Source of the DNA: Archivesica marissinica
Taxonomy: Eukaryota; Mollusca; Bivalvia; Venerida; Vesicomyidae
DNA: 64,000 bases
Direction of reading: 5' to 3'
Assembly: GCA_014843695.1 (NCBI GenBank)
Contig: CM026395.1
Span: 46,319,270-46,383,269, forward strand
Under the pieces are notes generated by a model. It did not search any database, was not told the origin of the DNA, and saw only the letters and a program-made list of their open reading frames with translations. Each line of letters opens with the position of its first letter. Positions within the stretch are counted from its first letter, which is position 1. Positions 1 through 10,355 of this stretch are shown here, piece by piece. Made by a program: the position numbers and the translations under genes.

Positions 1-333
1 AATGTGATCTTTGATTATACCTTTGGAACTGTTTAGAGATCTGTGTTCCGTTATAGTAACATCAATGTCGTATATTTGTTTTATTTTTAAAATATTTTCA
101 GTTTGTGATCTGGATTTAGTTTCAACAAGTAACGTTTGGTTTCTTAGTTTTTTTACAGAGTTTGGTGATCCAATTAAACTTTCCAATGATTTTTCGATAA
201 CAAATGGAGATAGTGAGCCAATTTTTTTTTCATGCATTTCTGATTCAATAATGAAGAATTTTGGATACGCTTTAAGTGGTATTTCTGATTCGTCTGATGG
301 TCGTGGTCGTTTTAGGGAATTTTGGGAAGCCAT
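1..333 (-). CDS. LINE ORF1 (Gag-like nucleic-acid-binding protein), N-terminal 111 residues
   Basis: Minus-strand ATG at 333-331 in a strong initiation context (A at -3, G at +4). The frame stays open for 111 codons to base 1, so the gene is partial at its C-terminus. The protein begins MASQNSLKRPRPSDESEI and then carries the phrases LSPFVIEKSLES, SVKKLRNQTLLVET and TEHRSLNSSKGII. These match the pattern of Jockey-clade ORF1 proteins, in which this region precedes CCHC zinc knuckles (not visible here). Such proteins coat LINE RNA and accompany it to the nucleus. A plus-strand ORF over the same bases is a shadow. Family assignment is from motif memory, not a search. Confidence 0.75.
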   Translation of the reverse strand, partial: MASQNSLKRPRPSDESEIPLKAYPKFFIIESEMHEKKIGSLSPFVIEKSLESLIGSPNSVKKLRNQTLLVETKSRSQTENILKIKQIYDIDVTITEHRSLNSSKGIIKDHI

Positions 334-830
334 GGTTATTGTTTTGATGTTCAACAGAAGAGGGCACCACCCGCCTCGGGAGTCCTACCAGGGAACGCAG
401 TTTAGAGGTGGTATTCCTACCTCTAGCGTTAATGCTACTCTTCTGTCATACTCTACTGATAGTAGAGGAAACTGTGATCCTGCCAGTAACTGGACAGTCA
501 CACAGATCCCCTATCTATCCATCGATTAACCCGTTAAGCCGCCGCTCATAAGAATCTACTTTAAGAAAGGAAAAAAGGTAGTCAACACACGGTTTGTATC
601 TAACGATACATATATAGTAAGAAAGATAGGCAGATAAGTTTTTCGATTCCAGAGCAAGGCACGACTAGCCGATTGTTTAGGCCCGGGCCCAACCCAGACG
701 CCACGTCTATCCGAAGCCAGGGTCGAAGTAGTGTGTTAGGAGCTGGAGATCCCTGAGCCCCCTCAACTACCAGAATCCCTATTTCCGGTTTACGGGTCGC
801 CACCTACGGCAAACTGGTGGCGTCTGTTTT
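1..830 (-). mobile_element. 5' end of a Jockey-type LINE (5' UTR plus start of ORF1), cut by the window edge
   Basis: Read on the minus strand, this starts in a moderately GC-rich untranslated leader (about 830 down to 334) and enters an ORF1 at 333 that continues past the left edge. The leader has no long ORF and contains small hairpins: a 9-bp-arm pair at 403-411/417-425 with one mismatch, and a perfect 7-bp-arm, 3-nt-loop hairpin at 451-467. The 5' limit is a guess, because I see no target-site duplication. The assignment comes from the ORF1 protein. Confidence 0.6.
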
Positions 831-1640
831 ATCAGGGGATTTCACCCCAACCATCACAGACGTAAAATGATCTATATATTGTATCCCTACAGACAAGGGG
901 TTAATCGATTTGTTTCAAAATGTTTCGTAAGCTAGGTGAAGGCCTAAACATACTATTAGTTAGATGATACATTGGAGTACGGTTAGATGATACATTGGAG
1001 TACTGAACTATTTGGAAGATGTTACGTGGATATTCCATGTGAAAAATATTTCAAATAATCAAACAGTGGGATAAAATTTGTTCCCAATTTTGTATAAATT
1101 GTGCATAGTGATACGAGAATAGAAAATGTGAAACGTACACAACACAAATGGTGATAAATACAGATGAATGTTACAATCTTCGTCCCGTGCGCTACCCACA
1201 GGCACAAATGGTAAACAAATGAGCATGTTAATGTATGATATAGCAAGGATAGAGAGAAAAGACATACATGCAGGGTTTGGGAAGGGAAAAATATTTACCT
1301 AAAGAGATTTATTTTATTTAAAATCATTTATTTATATTTTTGTTAAACCTAGTTTGTTTTGTTCGTTCGTTTTGTTCATTTGTTTTTGTTTAGTTTTATT
1401 GTTCGCGTGTTTGAAATCCTAACAGTATAGTATTACGATATTTTAAACATAAGTTTAATAAATTAGAAAGTTTTGTTTTGTATTTAATTTCTCAGTTTTA
1501 ATTGTTATATTTTTATATTTTCTAACGCGTTTTACATTTCAGTTCTGTGGTATATTTATTTTTTCAAGACTTTATTTAGTTTTAGGATATGTATTTGAAT
1601 TTAAATTTTAGAATATGTTTTTGGTGGAACGCGGTCGGCT
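831..1640. other. AT-rich stretch, no gene seen
   Basis: AT-rich with T-rich runs from about 1300 to 1620. The only structure is a 23-bp direct duplication at about 959-1004 (TTAGATGATACATTGGAGTA twice). No recognisable coding or RNA gene. Confidence 0.5.
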
Positions 1641-1721
1641 GGTTTCGTGGGAGTTTTACCCAACCTGCACACCAGCCAGGCAGCAGTGAATTTCTTTTGC
1701 CCCCAGCCGCTGGGGCGGAAT

Positions 1722-2090
1722 AAAAGGGCAATAACCATGGTGTTACTAGCACGTTTGATACTGAGAACAGACTCCGGACGGATATATTTGAGGATTCTTA
1801 ATAAAAGGACAATAACCATGGTGTTATTAGCACGTTAGATACTGAGAACAGACTCCGGACGGACATACTTGAGGATTCTTAATCAATAAAAGGCCAATAA
1901 CCATGGTGCTACTAGCCCGTTTGATACTGAGAACAGACTCCGGACGGATATATTTGAGGATTCTTAATAAAAGGACAATAACCATGGTGTTATTAGCACG
2001 TTAGATGCTGAGAACAGACTCCGGAAGGATATATTTGAGGATTCTTAATCAATATAAGGACAATAACCATGGTGTTATTAGCACGATTCC
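1722..2090. repeat. Tandem repeat of alternating 81/85-bp units (166-bp dimer)
   Basis: The string ATAACCATGG starts at 1731, 1812, 1897, 1978 and 2063, giving spacings of 81, 85, 81 and 85. The long units carry an extra AATC-type insertion before the A-rich junction, so the array is a dimer-based higher-order repeat of about 2.2 dimers. Small ORFs over it are by-products. Confidence 0.85.
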
Positions 2091-2479
2091 TACGAAAAGT
2101 GCATGTGCTCCACCACACTATGGCAATACATATTCAAAGTTTCCTACAATTCCACCATTTGATTACCGAGAACTGGCTTCTGACAGATGCACAGCATCGC
2201 CAAAATAGCCGAAATGTTGAGGGATAAGAAAAGGCTCTTGTGATAATTGTAGTAGTAAAATATTCCATTCATGAAAAATCAGCTATACGCGAAGTCAAGA
2301 CAATATGAATTCAAGTGCACCATAGTAAAATAGGAGGTGGACACACCAGGTTTGCATAGTAGAATCTTACCTAATATATATATATTATCGGTAGCTCTGC
2401 CAAATTATATTCAATTGAAAAACCCTGGATACCAAGGCGAGTGACTACACACATTTAGAATCCAATTGGTCCAACAGTT
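2091..2479. other. Unassigned spacer between arrays
   Basis: No gene or repeat family recognised. Contains a short (AT)n run near 2375-2390. Confidence 0.4.
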
Positions 2480-3495
2480 AATGGGGAGCTGGACCTTACA
2501 ATACACATGCATACAATGGGGAACTGGACATACGATTTCCCCTTACAATACACATGCATACAATGGGGAGCTGGACATACGATTTCCCCTTACAATACAC
2601 ATGCATACAATGGGGAACTGGACATACGATTTCCCCTTACAATACACATGCATACAATGGGGAGCTGGACATACGATTTCCCCTTACAATACACATGCAT
2701 ACAATGGGGAGCTGGACATACGATTTCCCCTTACAATACACATGCATACAATGGGGAGATGGACATACGATTTCCCTTACAATACACATGCATACAATGG
2801 GGAGCTGGACATACGATTTCCCCTTACAATACACATGCATACAATGGGGAGCTGGACATACGAGTTCCCCTTACAATACACATGCATACAATGGGGAGCT
2901 GGACATACGATTTCCCCTTACAATACACATGCATACAATGGGGAGCTGGACATACGATTTCCCCTTACAATACACATGCATACAATGGGGAGCTGGACAT
3001 ACGATTTCCCCTTACAATACACATGCATACAATGGGGAGCTGGACATACGATTTCCCCTTACAATACACATGCATACAATGGGGAGCTGGACATACGATT
3101 TCCCTTACAATACACTGCATACAATGGGGAGTGACATACGATTTCCCTTACAATACACATGCATACAATGGGGAGCTGGACATACGATTTCCCTTACAAT
3201 ACACATGCATACAATGGGGAGCTGGACATACGATTTCCCTTACAATACACATGCATACAATGGGGAGCTGGACATATGATTTCCCTTACAATACACATGC
3301 ATACAATGGGGAGCTGGACATACTATTTCCCTTACAATACACATGCATACAATGGGGAGCTGGACATACGATTTCCCTTACAATACACAGGCATACAATG
3401 GGAGCTGGACATACGATTTCCCCTTACAATACACATGCATACAATGGGTAGCTGGACATACGATTTCCCCTTACAATACACATGCATACAATGGA
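2480..3495. repeat. 47-bp minisatellite, about 21 copies
   Basis: Unit begins ACATGCATACAATGGGGAGC and ends in TTTCCCCTTACAATAC. Many copies in the right half lose one C and become 46 bp. 47 is not a multiple of three and the unit has no stop in any forward frame, so all three plus frames stay open. This creates ORFs of up to 314 codons that are not genes. Confidence 0.95.
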
Positions 3496-3534
3496 AAATA
3501 ATAAAAGACATAACTAAGTGGAACATTGATTAAC

Positions 3535-3925
3535 CAAAATGTGTGAGGAAATGTCGCACACAACGAGGATGCATACAATTGTGTGAGGAAATGTCGCACA
3601 CCACGAGGATGCATACAATTGTGCAAGGAAATGTCGCACACCACGAAGATGCATACAATTGTGCGAGGAAATGTCGCACACCACGAGGATGCATACAATT
3701 GTGCGAGGATATGTCTCACCACGAGGATGCATACAATTGTGCGAGGATATGTATCACACCCCGAGGATGTATACAATTATGCGAGGATATGTATCACACC
3801 ACGAGGATGCATACAATTATGCGAGGAAATGTCTCACCACGAGGATGAATACAACTGTGTGAAGAAATGTCTCACACCATGAGGATGAATACAATTGTGT
3901 GAGGAAATGTCTCGCACAATGAGGC
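3535..3925. repeat. 40-bp minisatellite, about 9-10 copies
   Basis: Unit starts GTGTGAGGAAATGTCGCACA at 3541 and again at 3581, a period of 40. Units decay rightward, with CGCACA changing to TCACA. It sits only about 40 bp from the 47-bp array and shares the core ATGCATACAAT with it. Confidence 0.93.
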
Positions 3926-4029
3926 ATCAACTTGTGTGAGACATTGTCTCGCATAAATAATATGGATCACGTCGCCAGGTTAAAATTTGATGCAAACAAA
4001 TGTAAGGTGTTATAAAACCATTGTGTTGA

Positions 4030-4850
4030 TGTTGTTAACCTCCAGTATGGGTAGCAGACATTATGTGATGTTGTGAACCTCCAGTGTGGGTAGCAGACAA
4101 TAGGTGATGTTGTGAACCTCCAGTATGGGTAGCAGACATTATGTGATGTTGTGAACCTCCAGTGTGGGTAGCAGACATTATGTGATGTTGTGAACCTCCA
4201 GTGTGGGTAGCAGACAATATGTGATGTTGTGAACCTCCAGTGTGGGTAGCACAGACATTATGTGATGTTAACCTCCAGTATGGGTAGCAGACATTATGTG
4301 ATGTTGTGAACCTCCAGTGTGGGTAGCAGACATTAGGTGATGTTGTGAACCTCCAGTGTGGGTAGCAGACATTATGTGATGTTAACCTCCAGATTGGGTA
4401 GCAGACATTATGTGATGTTGTGAACCTCCAGTGTGGGTAGCAGACATTATGTGATGTTGTTAACCTCCAGTGTGGGTAGCAGACATTATGTGATGTTGTG
4501 AACCTCCAGTGTGGGTAGCAGACATTATGTGATGTTATTAACCTCCAGTATGGGTAGTGGACATTATGTGATGTTGTGAACCTCCAGTGTGGGTAGCAGA
4601 CATTATGTGATGTTGTTAACCTCCAGTGTGGGTAGCAGACATTATGTGATGTTGCGAACCTCCAGTATGGGTAGTAGACATTATGTGATGTTGCGAACCT
4701 CCAGTATGGTAGCAGACATTATGTGATGTTGTTAACCTACAGTATGGGTAGTGGACATTATGTGATGTTGTTAACCTACAGTGTGGGTAGCAGACATGAT
4801 GTGATGTTGTTAACCACCAGTATGGGTAGCAGACATTATATGATGTTGTG
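4030..4850. repeat. 39-bp minisatellite, about 21 copies
   Basis: Unit contains GTGAACCTCCAGTGTGGGTA followed by GCAGACATTATGTGATGTT. Some units are shortened (GATGTTAACC) or carry TTAACC in place of GTGAACC. The minus strand is open in one frame, giving a false THTGGSQHHIMSA repeat protein. Confidence 0.95.
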
Positions 4851-4984
4851 ACCTGGCAGCCCCGCTGCTCCACCACCACAGAGTCGTCCTCCTCTGCCAT
4901 CTCCACACCTACAATGATATAAAACATCTTGTCACACTCTAGTCATATACACAACACTATACTAAGTATTCCTCACACCTCGGT

Positions 4985-5460
4985 TATTACAAACATATGC
5001 AAGACTTGCGAGTGCTTATCTGCTCTCAGCAATATATAAGCATGCCATTCACAATCATAGCCAAGATTTGAGAGTGTTTTTCTGCTCTCGGCAACATGTA
5101 ATGTTGCCATTCACAATCATACCCACGAATTGCAAGTGTTTGTCTGCTCTCGGCAACATGTAAGAATGTCATTCACAATCATATGCAAGAATTGCAAGTG
5201 TTTGTCTGCTCTCGGCAACATGTAAGAATGTCATTCACAATCATATGCAAGAATTGCAAGTGTTTGTCTGCTCTCGGCAACATGTAAGCTTGCCATTCAC
5301 AATCATACCCACGAATTGCAAGTGTGTGTCTGCTCTCGGCAACATGTAAGAATGTCATTCACAATCATACGCAAGAATTGCGAGTGTTTGTCTGCTCTCG
5401 GCAACATGTAAGCATGCCATTCACAATCATATGCAAGAATTGCGAGTGTTTGCAGACACG
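4985..5460. repeat. 62-bp minisatellite, about 7.5 copies
   Basis: TGTCTGCTCTCGGCAACATG starts at 5141, 5203 and 5265, a period of 62. Two sub-types differ at ATGCAAGAATT versus CCCACGAATT. The right end passes directly into a SINE-E fragment. Confidence 0.93.
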
Positions 5461-5535
5461 AAGGCCTAGTACCTGGCTAGAACTGCCGACCTACCACAAG
5501 CCAGCTGGATTCCTCACATGGGAAGGCACCAGAAT
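5452..5535 (-). mobile_element. SINE-E fragment abutting the 62-bp array
   Basis: Shares CACAAGCCAGCTGG, TTCCTCACATG and the preceding AGACACG/ACCTGG region with the longer SINE-E copies at 18346-18562 and 63800-64000. The tRNA head is absent. Confidence 0.6.
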
Positions 5536-5591
5536 AGACAATAAAGTTATTTCATCATCAATGCAATAAGAAATTCTTTCCATGTTTGAAA

Positions 5592-7080
5592 TAAATATCT
5601 TATTTATTTATTTATTTAATGGATATCTTGACGATATCTTATTTACCGACGCCTCAACCTAATAAGGTCATGTGGCGTCGAAAACATTTGTAAAAATAAA
5701 AATTGTTTAAAAAACGTGATCTATGTTAAAAGGTTACATTTTAAATAATATATATACTCGATAATCACAATAAGTTGCATTATAATCTATTTATAAGGTG
5801 AGTTTCTTTTAAAAAACCTAATATTGTACTTGGCAGTACTGAATCGAATAATTCTTGTATACTATTTGTATTAAAGTATGCATTCCTTGTAAAGATGAGG
5901 TCGGCACAGTGGAGCAAAAAGTGCTTCACTGTGAATATCTCATCACAAGGAATACATATGGGTTGTTCTTCTGCATTTAAAATATAAGAATGTGTAATCC
6001 AAGTGTGTCCAATACGACACCGAGTCAAACGAACTTGTTCTTTTCGGTTTAGTTTTGTACGATATGTACTTGAAAATATGGGTTTAATTTCATGTAACTT
6101 ATTTCCAACTTGTTTGTCCCAATTTATTTGACATTTACTATCGACATATTTCCTAATATTGGATTTTAAATCCGTATGCGGTATTTTAGAGTTTGTTATT
6201 GGCAAGTCTAAAGCAGACTTTGCTAGAAAATCAGCTTCATCATTTCCTCGTATGTTTATATGACTGGGAATCCAACAAAAAACAACAGTTTTTGAGGAGC
6301 TAATAGATATGTATCTTTTAAAGATTTGTTGAATTAGGGGGTTGGAATGGTTTGGTTGTTTGAGAGATGTTAAAACCGACAAAGAGTCGGAAAATATAAT
6401 AAATTTGTCGTTTTCGTTAACAGTTATAAGGGAAAGAGCTAGGTCGATAGCTTGTGTTTCTGCAGAGAAAATTGAACTGTCATCAGGTAATCTTACAGTA
6501 CTTGATTTAGTATGGGTAACTGCTGCACATGCAACCTTTTCAAGTCTTTTTGAGCCATCTGTGTAGATGGATATATAATCTTTATATTTAGATTTTATTT
6601 CTAAAAATTTTGTTTTAAAAATATCTGGACTAGTTTCACTTTTCTTATTCTCATACAAATGAAGATCTAAAATAATGTTTGGGGTAGTCAAAGTCCACGG
6701 TTCTTTATTTAACAACTTGTTTTCTTGTATAATTGTTGTATCTATTTTTGCTTCTACTAATAATGGTTTAATACGGAGACCTAGTGGTTTTATGGCGGAT
6801 GGAGAGTTTCCGTAAACTATTTTGTTTTTAGGCTCGAAAACGCAATTGAATGCAGGATTTTTGGGATTTGCAGCTAGTTTGGTTGTATATTGTAACGAGA
6901 GTTTCTCTCTCCGTATGTATAAAGAGGGTTCATTTGTTTCAGCATATAAGCTTTCTACGGGAGATGTGTGAAAAGCTCCTAGAGCCAGTCGTAGACCTTG
7001 ATGATGTATTGTATCTAACTTTTTAGGGCATAACTGTGAAAATACATATATATGGTCCTCTACATTCAAATATTTGGCTT
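5592..7080 (-). mobile_element. 5'-truncated LINE with RNase H (3' portion)
   Basis: Minus-strand element: the coding part ends at 5780, followed by a short 3' UTR and a terminal (TAAA)n-like tail at about 5592-5625. That layout is normal for a LINE 3' end. The 5' end is cut around 7080, where an in-frame stop appears and homology to the RT C-terminus is lost. It may belong to the same lineage as the ORF1 at the left edge, since both are Jockey/I-like, but no overlap exists to prove this. Confidence 0.8.
5780..7078 (-). pseudogene. LINE ORF2 C-terminal half: RT tail, RNase H and CCHC-like motif
   Basis: About 429 residues, numbered from the non-ATG first codon at 7069. Residues 16-60 carry the RT-tail signature KKLDTIHHQGLRLALGAF...SPVESLY, known from Jockey/I-type LINE polymerases. 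Residues 165-290 form a complete RNase HI domain: D171 in YTDGS, E204 in SAETQA, D228 in FSDSLS and D280 in GNDEAD, with H270 in WIPSH. The C-terminus has C372-x2-C375-x7-H383-x4-C388, the zinc-knuckle-like motif that ends many such ORF2 proteins. Endonuclease and RT catalytic parts are missing through 5' truncation, so the copy is dead. There is no true ATG at the apparent start. Confidence 0.85.
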
Positions 7081-7129
7081 AAAAAATGTTCTTTTCAAGG
7101 AAAACAAAAATCATCTGGCTGCTCATTTT

Positions 7130-7212
7130 CTTTAAGATTGTTACGGCGCAGCTGATCTGGATCTAAGTTGTTTGCAAATGTGATTTTATTTACTCACCTG
7201 GTAAAGGGTTAA
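7130..7212. mobile_element. Half of a TTAA-flanked MITE (same family as 8101-8347)
   Basis: CAGCTGATCTGGATCTAAGT followed by TGTTTGCAAATGTG, ending in GGTAAAGGGTTAA, matches the right half and end of the complete MITE. The left half is absent. Confidence 0.6.
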
Positions 7213-7792
7213 ACATGGCAAGGACCTATTGAAGAGCCGGATATATACACAATGTATATAGGATATTTAATTTGCAAAGTATCGGGTGGCAAAGCAAAAA
7301 ACTAAGACTTACCACACATTTTGACCTACAATGTTCTCCAATTTTCTGATATATCCAGAATATTTGGATATTTCTATAAAAAATAACATTATTGACTCAA
7401 AATAATCAAATAAGGTAACTTGATTATATTCGTTTCACAATTGAGGTCCTTATGTACGACATATGAATAATGGCAACATTTAGCATTTTTGATCAGTTTT
7501 TGGTCAGTTATACTATAAATTGAAGGTTTGAAGGGATAAAAATCCACTTGATGTATATAGTATAATACTATAAATTTAATTAAACAAACTATAGTGAGTT
7601 TGGTACAATTTCCACAAAAAATGGCCCTGGAGATTTACTCATTCTAAAATGAGAATCAGATTTATTTTATTATATGTCTCAAGCATACATAACCTAGATT
7701 GTCTGAACAATCATCTAATATATCCAGAATGTTTATACTTCTCTATAAACATTAATATGCTTTTCACTCCAAATTATCAAATAAGGTAACCC
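7213..7792. other. Old long-period repeat DNA
   Basis: Diverged copies of a module with the core TATCCAGAATATTT...ATCAAATAAGGTAAC occur at about 7348-7425, 7712-7798, 8440-8525 and 8985-9055. No gene recognised. Confidence 0.5.
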
Positions 7793-7816
7793 AACTGTAT
7801 TAATGAGGTTTTTCTT

Positions 7817-8093
7817 AAGTTTATTTATCGTTGCTACCGGTTTCCCATATGAGCCACGCCTCCTGAAGAGATTAGTCATTTTTGATATTTAGAGGATAGT
7901 GCAATGATACAGACAGAGACCCATTCCAGAGTCTCCTCTGGTTCTTTTACTGCACGTGTACAGCACCGACCTGAGACATCCGTCTTAAGTCCCATCTGAA
8001 AGACTGTTAAATGTATTAGGGTCAGAGGGTGGATTGAACCTGCGATCCCTGGATTACCCGTCCAATGTGTTACACTGGACAAAAGATCCAAAT
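7817..8093 (-). mobile_element. SINE-1 (tRNA-headed), minus orientation, with target-site duplication
   Basis: Tail (TTTATTTATCGTTGCTACCG on plus) at the left and tRNA-like head (GGATTGAACCTGCGATCCCT on plus) at the right, so the element reads on minus. Flanked by AACTGTATTAATGAGGTTT at 7793-7811 and a copy of it at 8094-8100 plus 8344-8355, which is split by a MITE. Full-length by comparison with 29438-29707. Confidence 0.88.
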
Positions 8094-8100
8094 AACTGTA

Positions 8101-8347
8101 TTAACCCATTTCATTCGGGATACCGTTCAAACAGTATTTGCAAAGAACATAGAGCCAGATCAACCACCACGGAATGTGCCGTCTGATCAGGCTCTATGCT
8201 GTTTGCTATTCAGATGATCTTGCTAAGACACTTGGCTGTGTAGCAAACAACATAGATCCTGATCAGCACGCAGCGTCACGCTGCAGCTGATCTGGATCTA
8301 TGTTGTTTACAAAAGCCTTTACATATATCCAGAATGAAATGGGTTAA
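8101..8347. mobile_element. Complete piggyBac-type MITE with TTAA target duplication
   Basis: Ends TTAA-CCCATTTCATTC at 8101 and GAATGAAATGGG-TTAA at 8347. The terminal inverted repeats match at 18 of 19 positions through GGATA. TTAA duplication and a CCC start are typical of piggyBac-superfamily ends. Inside lies a long hairpin: CAAACAACATAGATCCTGAT around 8240-8260 pairs with ATCTGGATCTATGTTGTTT around 8289-8308. No transposase, so it is non-autonomous. Confidence 0.88.
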
Positions 8348-9097
8348 TGAAGTTTATCAATACAACTGTATGTATTTGAATATTAAAATCCGATGAGCAT
8401 TGGGGCATGTCTGCATGACCTAGGTCTTCTGAACAATTATTTGGTTTATCCAGAATATTTGTGTGTTTTTACAAACATTAATATGTTGTTGACTCACAAT
8501 GATCAAATACTATAACTTAATTATGTTTGTATCACAATTGAGACCCTTATACTAATGACATAAGGGGACTGTCCAATTTTAGCAATTTTGGACAGTTTTT
8601 AGACAGTTACTCTATCAAATGATTATTAAATGGGGTAAAATTCCTTCTAAGCACAGAATGTGACAATGTATAGACAAATAATCACACAATAACTAATTTG
8701 GAGCATCTTTAGAGAAAAACGTCCATTAAGATTTCTCACTGTTCTACATTACAAGAGTATTGTAACTCACCGCCAAATGTACGTGTCCGTAATCCAAGGT
8801 TTCCTAGTTGTCTGTTAGTATCTCTGAGTATCATCGGTCTTCAATGCGGCCTCGTCCCGCCTTATATTCGGATCGTCCGAGGTACAAAGGTCATCCGGGT
8901 TGACGACCTTTTCTAGTCTCGCTTAACCGGCAAAAACGAGTACCCTCGAACCGGGGATGAAACCACCGTGTAAATATACAACAACATTTATTCATTTCTA
9001 CAAACATTAACATGTTACTGACTCAAAATTATCAAATAAGATAACTTATTCATATCAGTAACATAACCAAGGCCCTTGAGCTAAGACATAATTTATG
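8348..9097. other. Old repeat modules plus an unassigned GC-richer block
   Basis: Two further copies of the 7.3-kb module. The block 8770-8975 is less AT-rich than its surroundings and has an imperfect 10-bp-arm hairpin (AAAGGTCATC...GACGACCTTT) near 8890-8915. On minus it contains GGCGGTGAGTTAC near 8770, which resembles a splice donor. No reading frame supports a gene, so an exon call would be speculation. Confidence 0.35.
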
Positions 9098-9350
9098 GAA
9101 AATTAGCGGAGTGGTTAGCAAGCTCGCTTCTCACCAAGGCATCCCATCCCGGGTTCAATCGTTGACAGGGAAGTATGTGAGATGATATGGTGGTCGCCAT
9201 AACGGACAGGTGGGTTTTCTCCGGGTACTCCGGTTTCCTCCCACACAATTGACCACATTTACGATTTCATACGCACCAACGAGGGTGATTAATATAAGTT
9301 GTTGAAACTTGTTTCGCAATCATTGTAAAATAAATCAAGTTTAAACTCGC
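9098..9350 (+). mobile_element. SINE-3 (tRNA-headed) copy
   Basis: Head has A-box-like TAGCGGAGTGG and B-box-like GGGTTCAATC. The body CGCCATAACGGACAGGTGGG and GGTTTCCTCC matches 25024-25262. The tail GATTAATATAAGTTGTTGAA...TTTCGCAATC is shared with SINE-2. Confidence 0.82.
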
Positions 9351-9449
9351 TATCCTTTAATATAAGCCACTTACTTTAAATAAATGTTATTGACGTGGAA
9401 TGCTAATATGAACATATGCCTCAAGATTCTTACAACATATGTACTTTTA

Positions 9450-9650
9450 TTCCTGGAATTATGCTAGGGTCATAGAGAAAATCCCTGGAATTATGCTAGC
9501 TAGAGTCATAGAGGAAATCCCTGGAAATATGCTAGGGTCAAAGAGAAAATCCCTGGAAATATGCTAGGGTCATAGAGAAAATCCCTGGAATTATGCTAGG
9601 GTCATAGAGGAAATCCCTGGAATTATGCTAGGGTCATAGAGAAAAATTCA
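9450..9650. repeat. 31-bp minisatellite, about 6 copies
   Basis: Unit contains AATCCCTGGAATTATGCTAG followed by GGTCATAGAGA. One unit has a GCTA duplication (GCTAGCTAGAG). Confidence 0.9.
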
Positions 9651-10039
9651 GTTATCCTTCTTACTATATTAGGTAAGTTTACATTGTCCAAATCCTTGCA
9701 ATCGTCCAGTCTAGTTTAGTAAAATTAATATACTTAGGAACATTATGACAACATACCGCCTAACCATGTGAATAGTTTCGTCGCGAATACTGCATGTCGT
9801 CGGTCTATATCCTTAACACTGAACATAATCAATGGAACTGGGTTACTGCCATACAGGCTTTTTCTTTCGACAATGATCTACGCATATTATTTGTATGGCT
9901 ATTCCCCGTGACTGTTTTTGATTGTAAATATTAAAGTACATTTTAAAGATTATTACAATTTTGGGGAGACTTGTACTGTCTCTCTATAGAGCTAGCTTTT
10001 ATAGTAATGCGGTAATGTGTTTGCTTCCAGGTATTGGGA
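9651..10039. other. Spacer, no gene seen
   Basis: AT-rich. Nothing recognised. Confidence 0.4.
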
Positions 10040-10355
10040 GGATCAGGCAGGTGGGATACCAAGGGGTGGGATACCAAGGGGTGGAAGACCAAGGGGTGGA
10101 AGACCAAGGTGTGGATGGTGCGAGACCAGGAGGTGGTGGAAGGCAGGAGAAGTGGGGATGGAATGTGGGCGACCATGGGGTAAACGGCGGGAGAAGTGGG
10201 GTGTAAGGTGGGAGACCAGGGGTAGACGGCGGGAGAAGTGGGGTGGAAGGTGGGAGACCAGGGGGTGGAAGGCAGGAGAAATGGGGTTGAAGGTGGGAGA
10301 CCAGAAGGTGAAGGCGGGGGAAGTGGGGTGGAAGGGAAGGGTGGGAGATAAGGAC
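10040..10355. repeat. G-rich minisatellite (15-bp then about 36-bp units)
   Basis: Starts with four 15-bp units of the type GGTGGGATACCAAGG/GGTGGAAGACCAAGG. It continues as irregular units of about 36 bp around GTGGGAGACCAGG and GGGAGAAGTGGGGT. Strong G/C strand bias; open frames on both strands follow from the composition and periodicity. Confidence 0.85.

Noticed and set aside
11..529. 172-codon plus-strand ORF
   Set aside because: Antisense shadow of the LINE ORF1 and its leader, which has recognisable family motifs on minus.
320..2070. 12-mer CAATAACCATGG shared by the LINE ORF1 start and the 81/85-bp array
   Set aside because: Only 12 bases match and flanks differ on both sides; probably chance around a Kozak-like palindrome.
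2466..3533. Long overlapping ORFs reading THAYNGELDIRF and similar
   Set aside because: They follow from a stop-free 47-bp unit translated in three frames; no start context, domain or codon pattern supports a protein.
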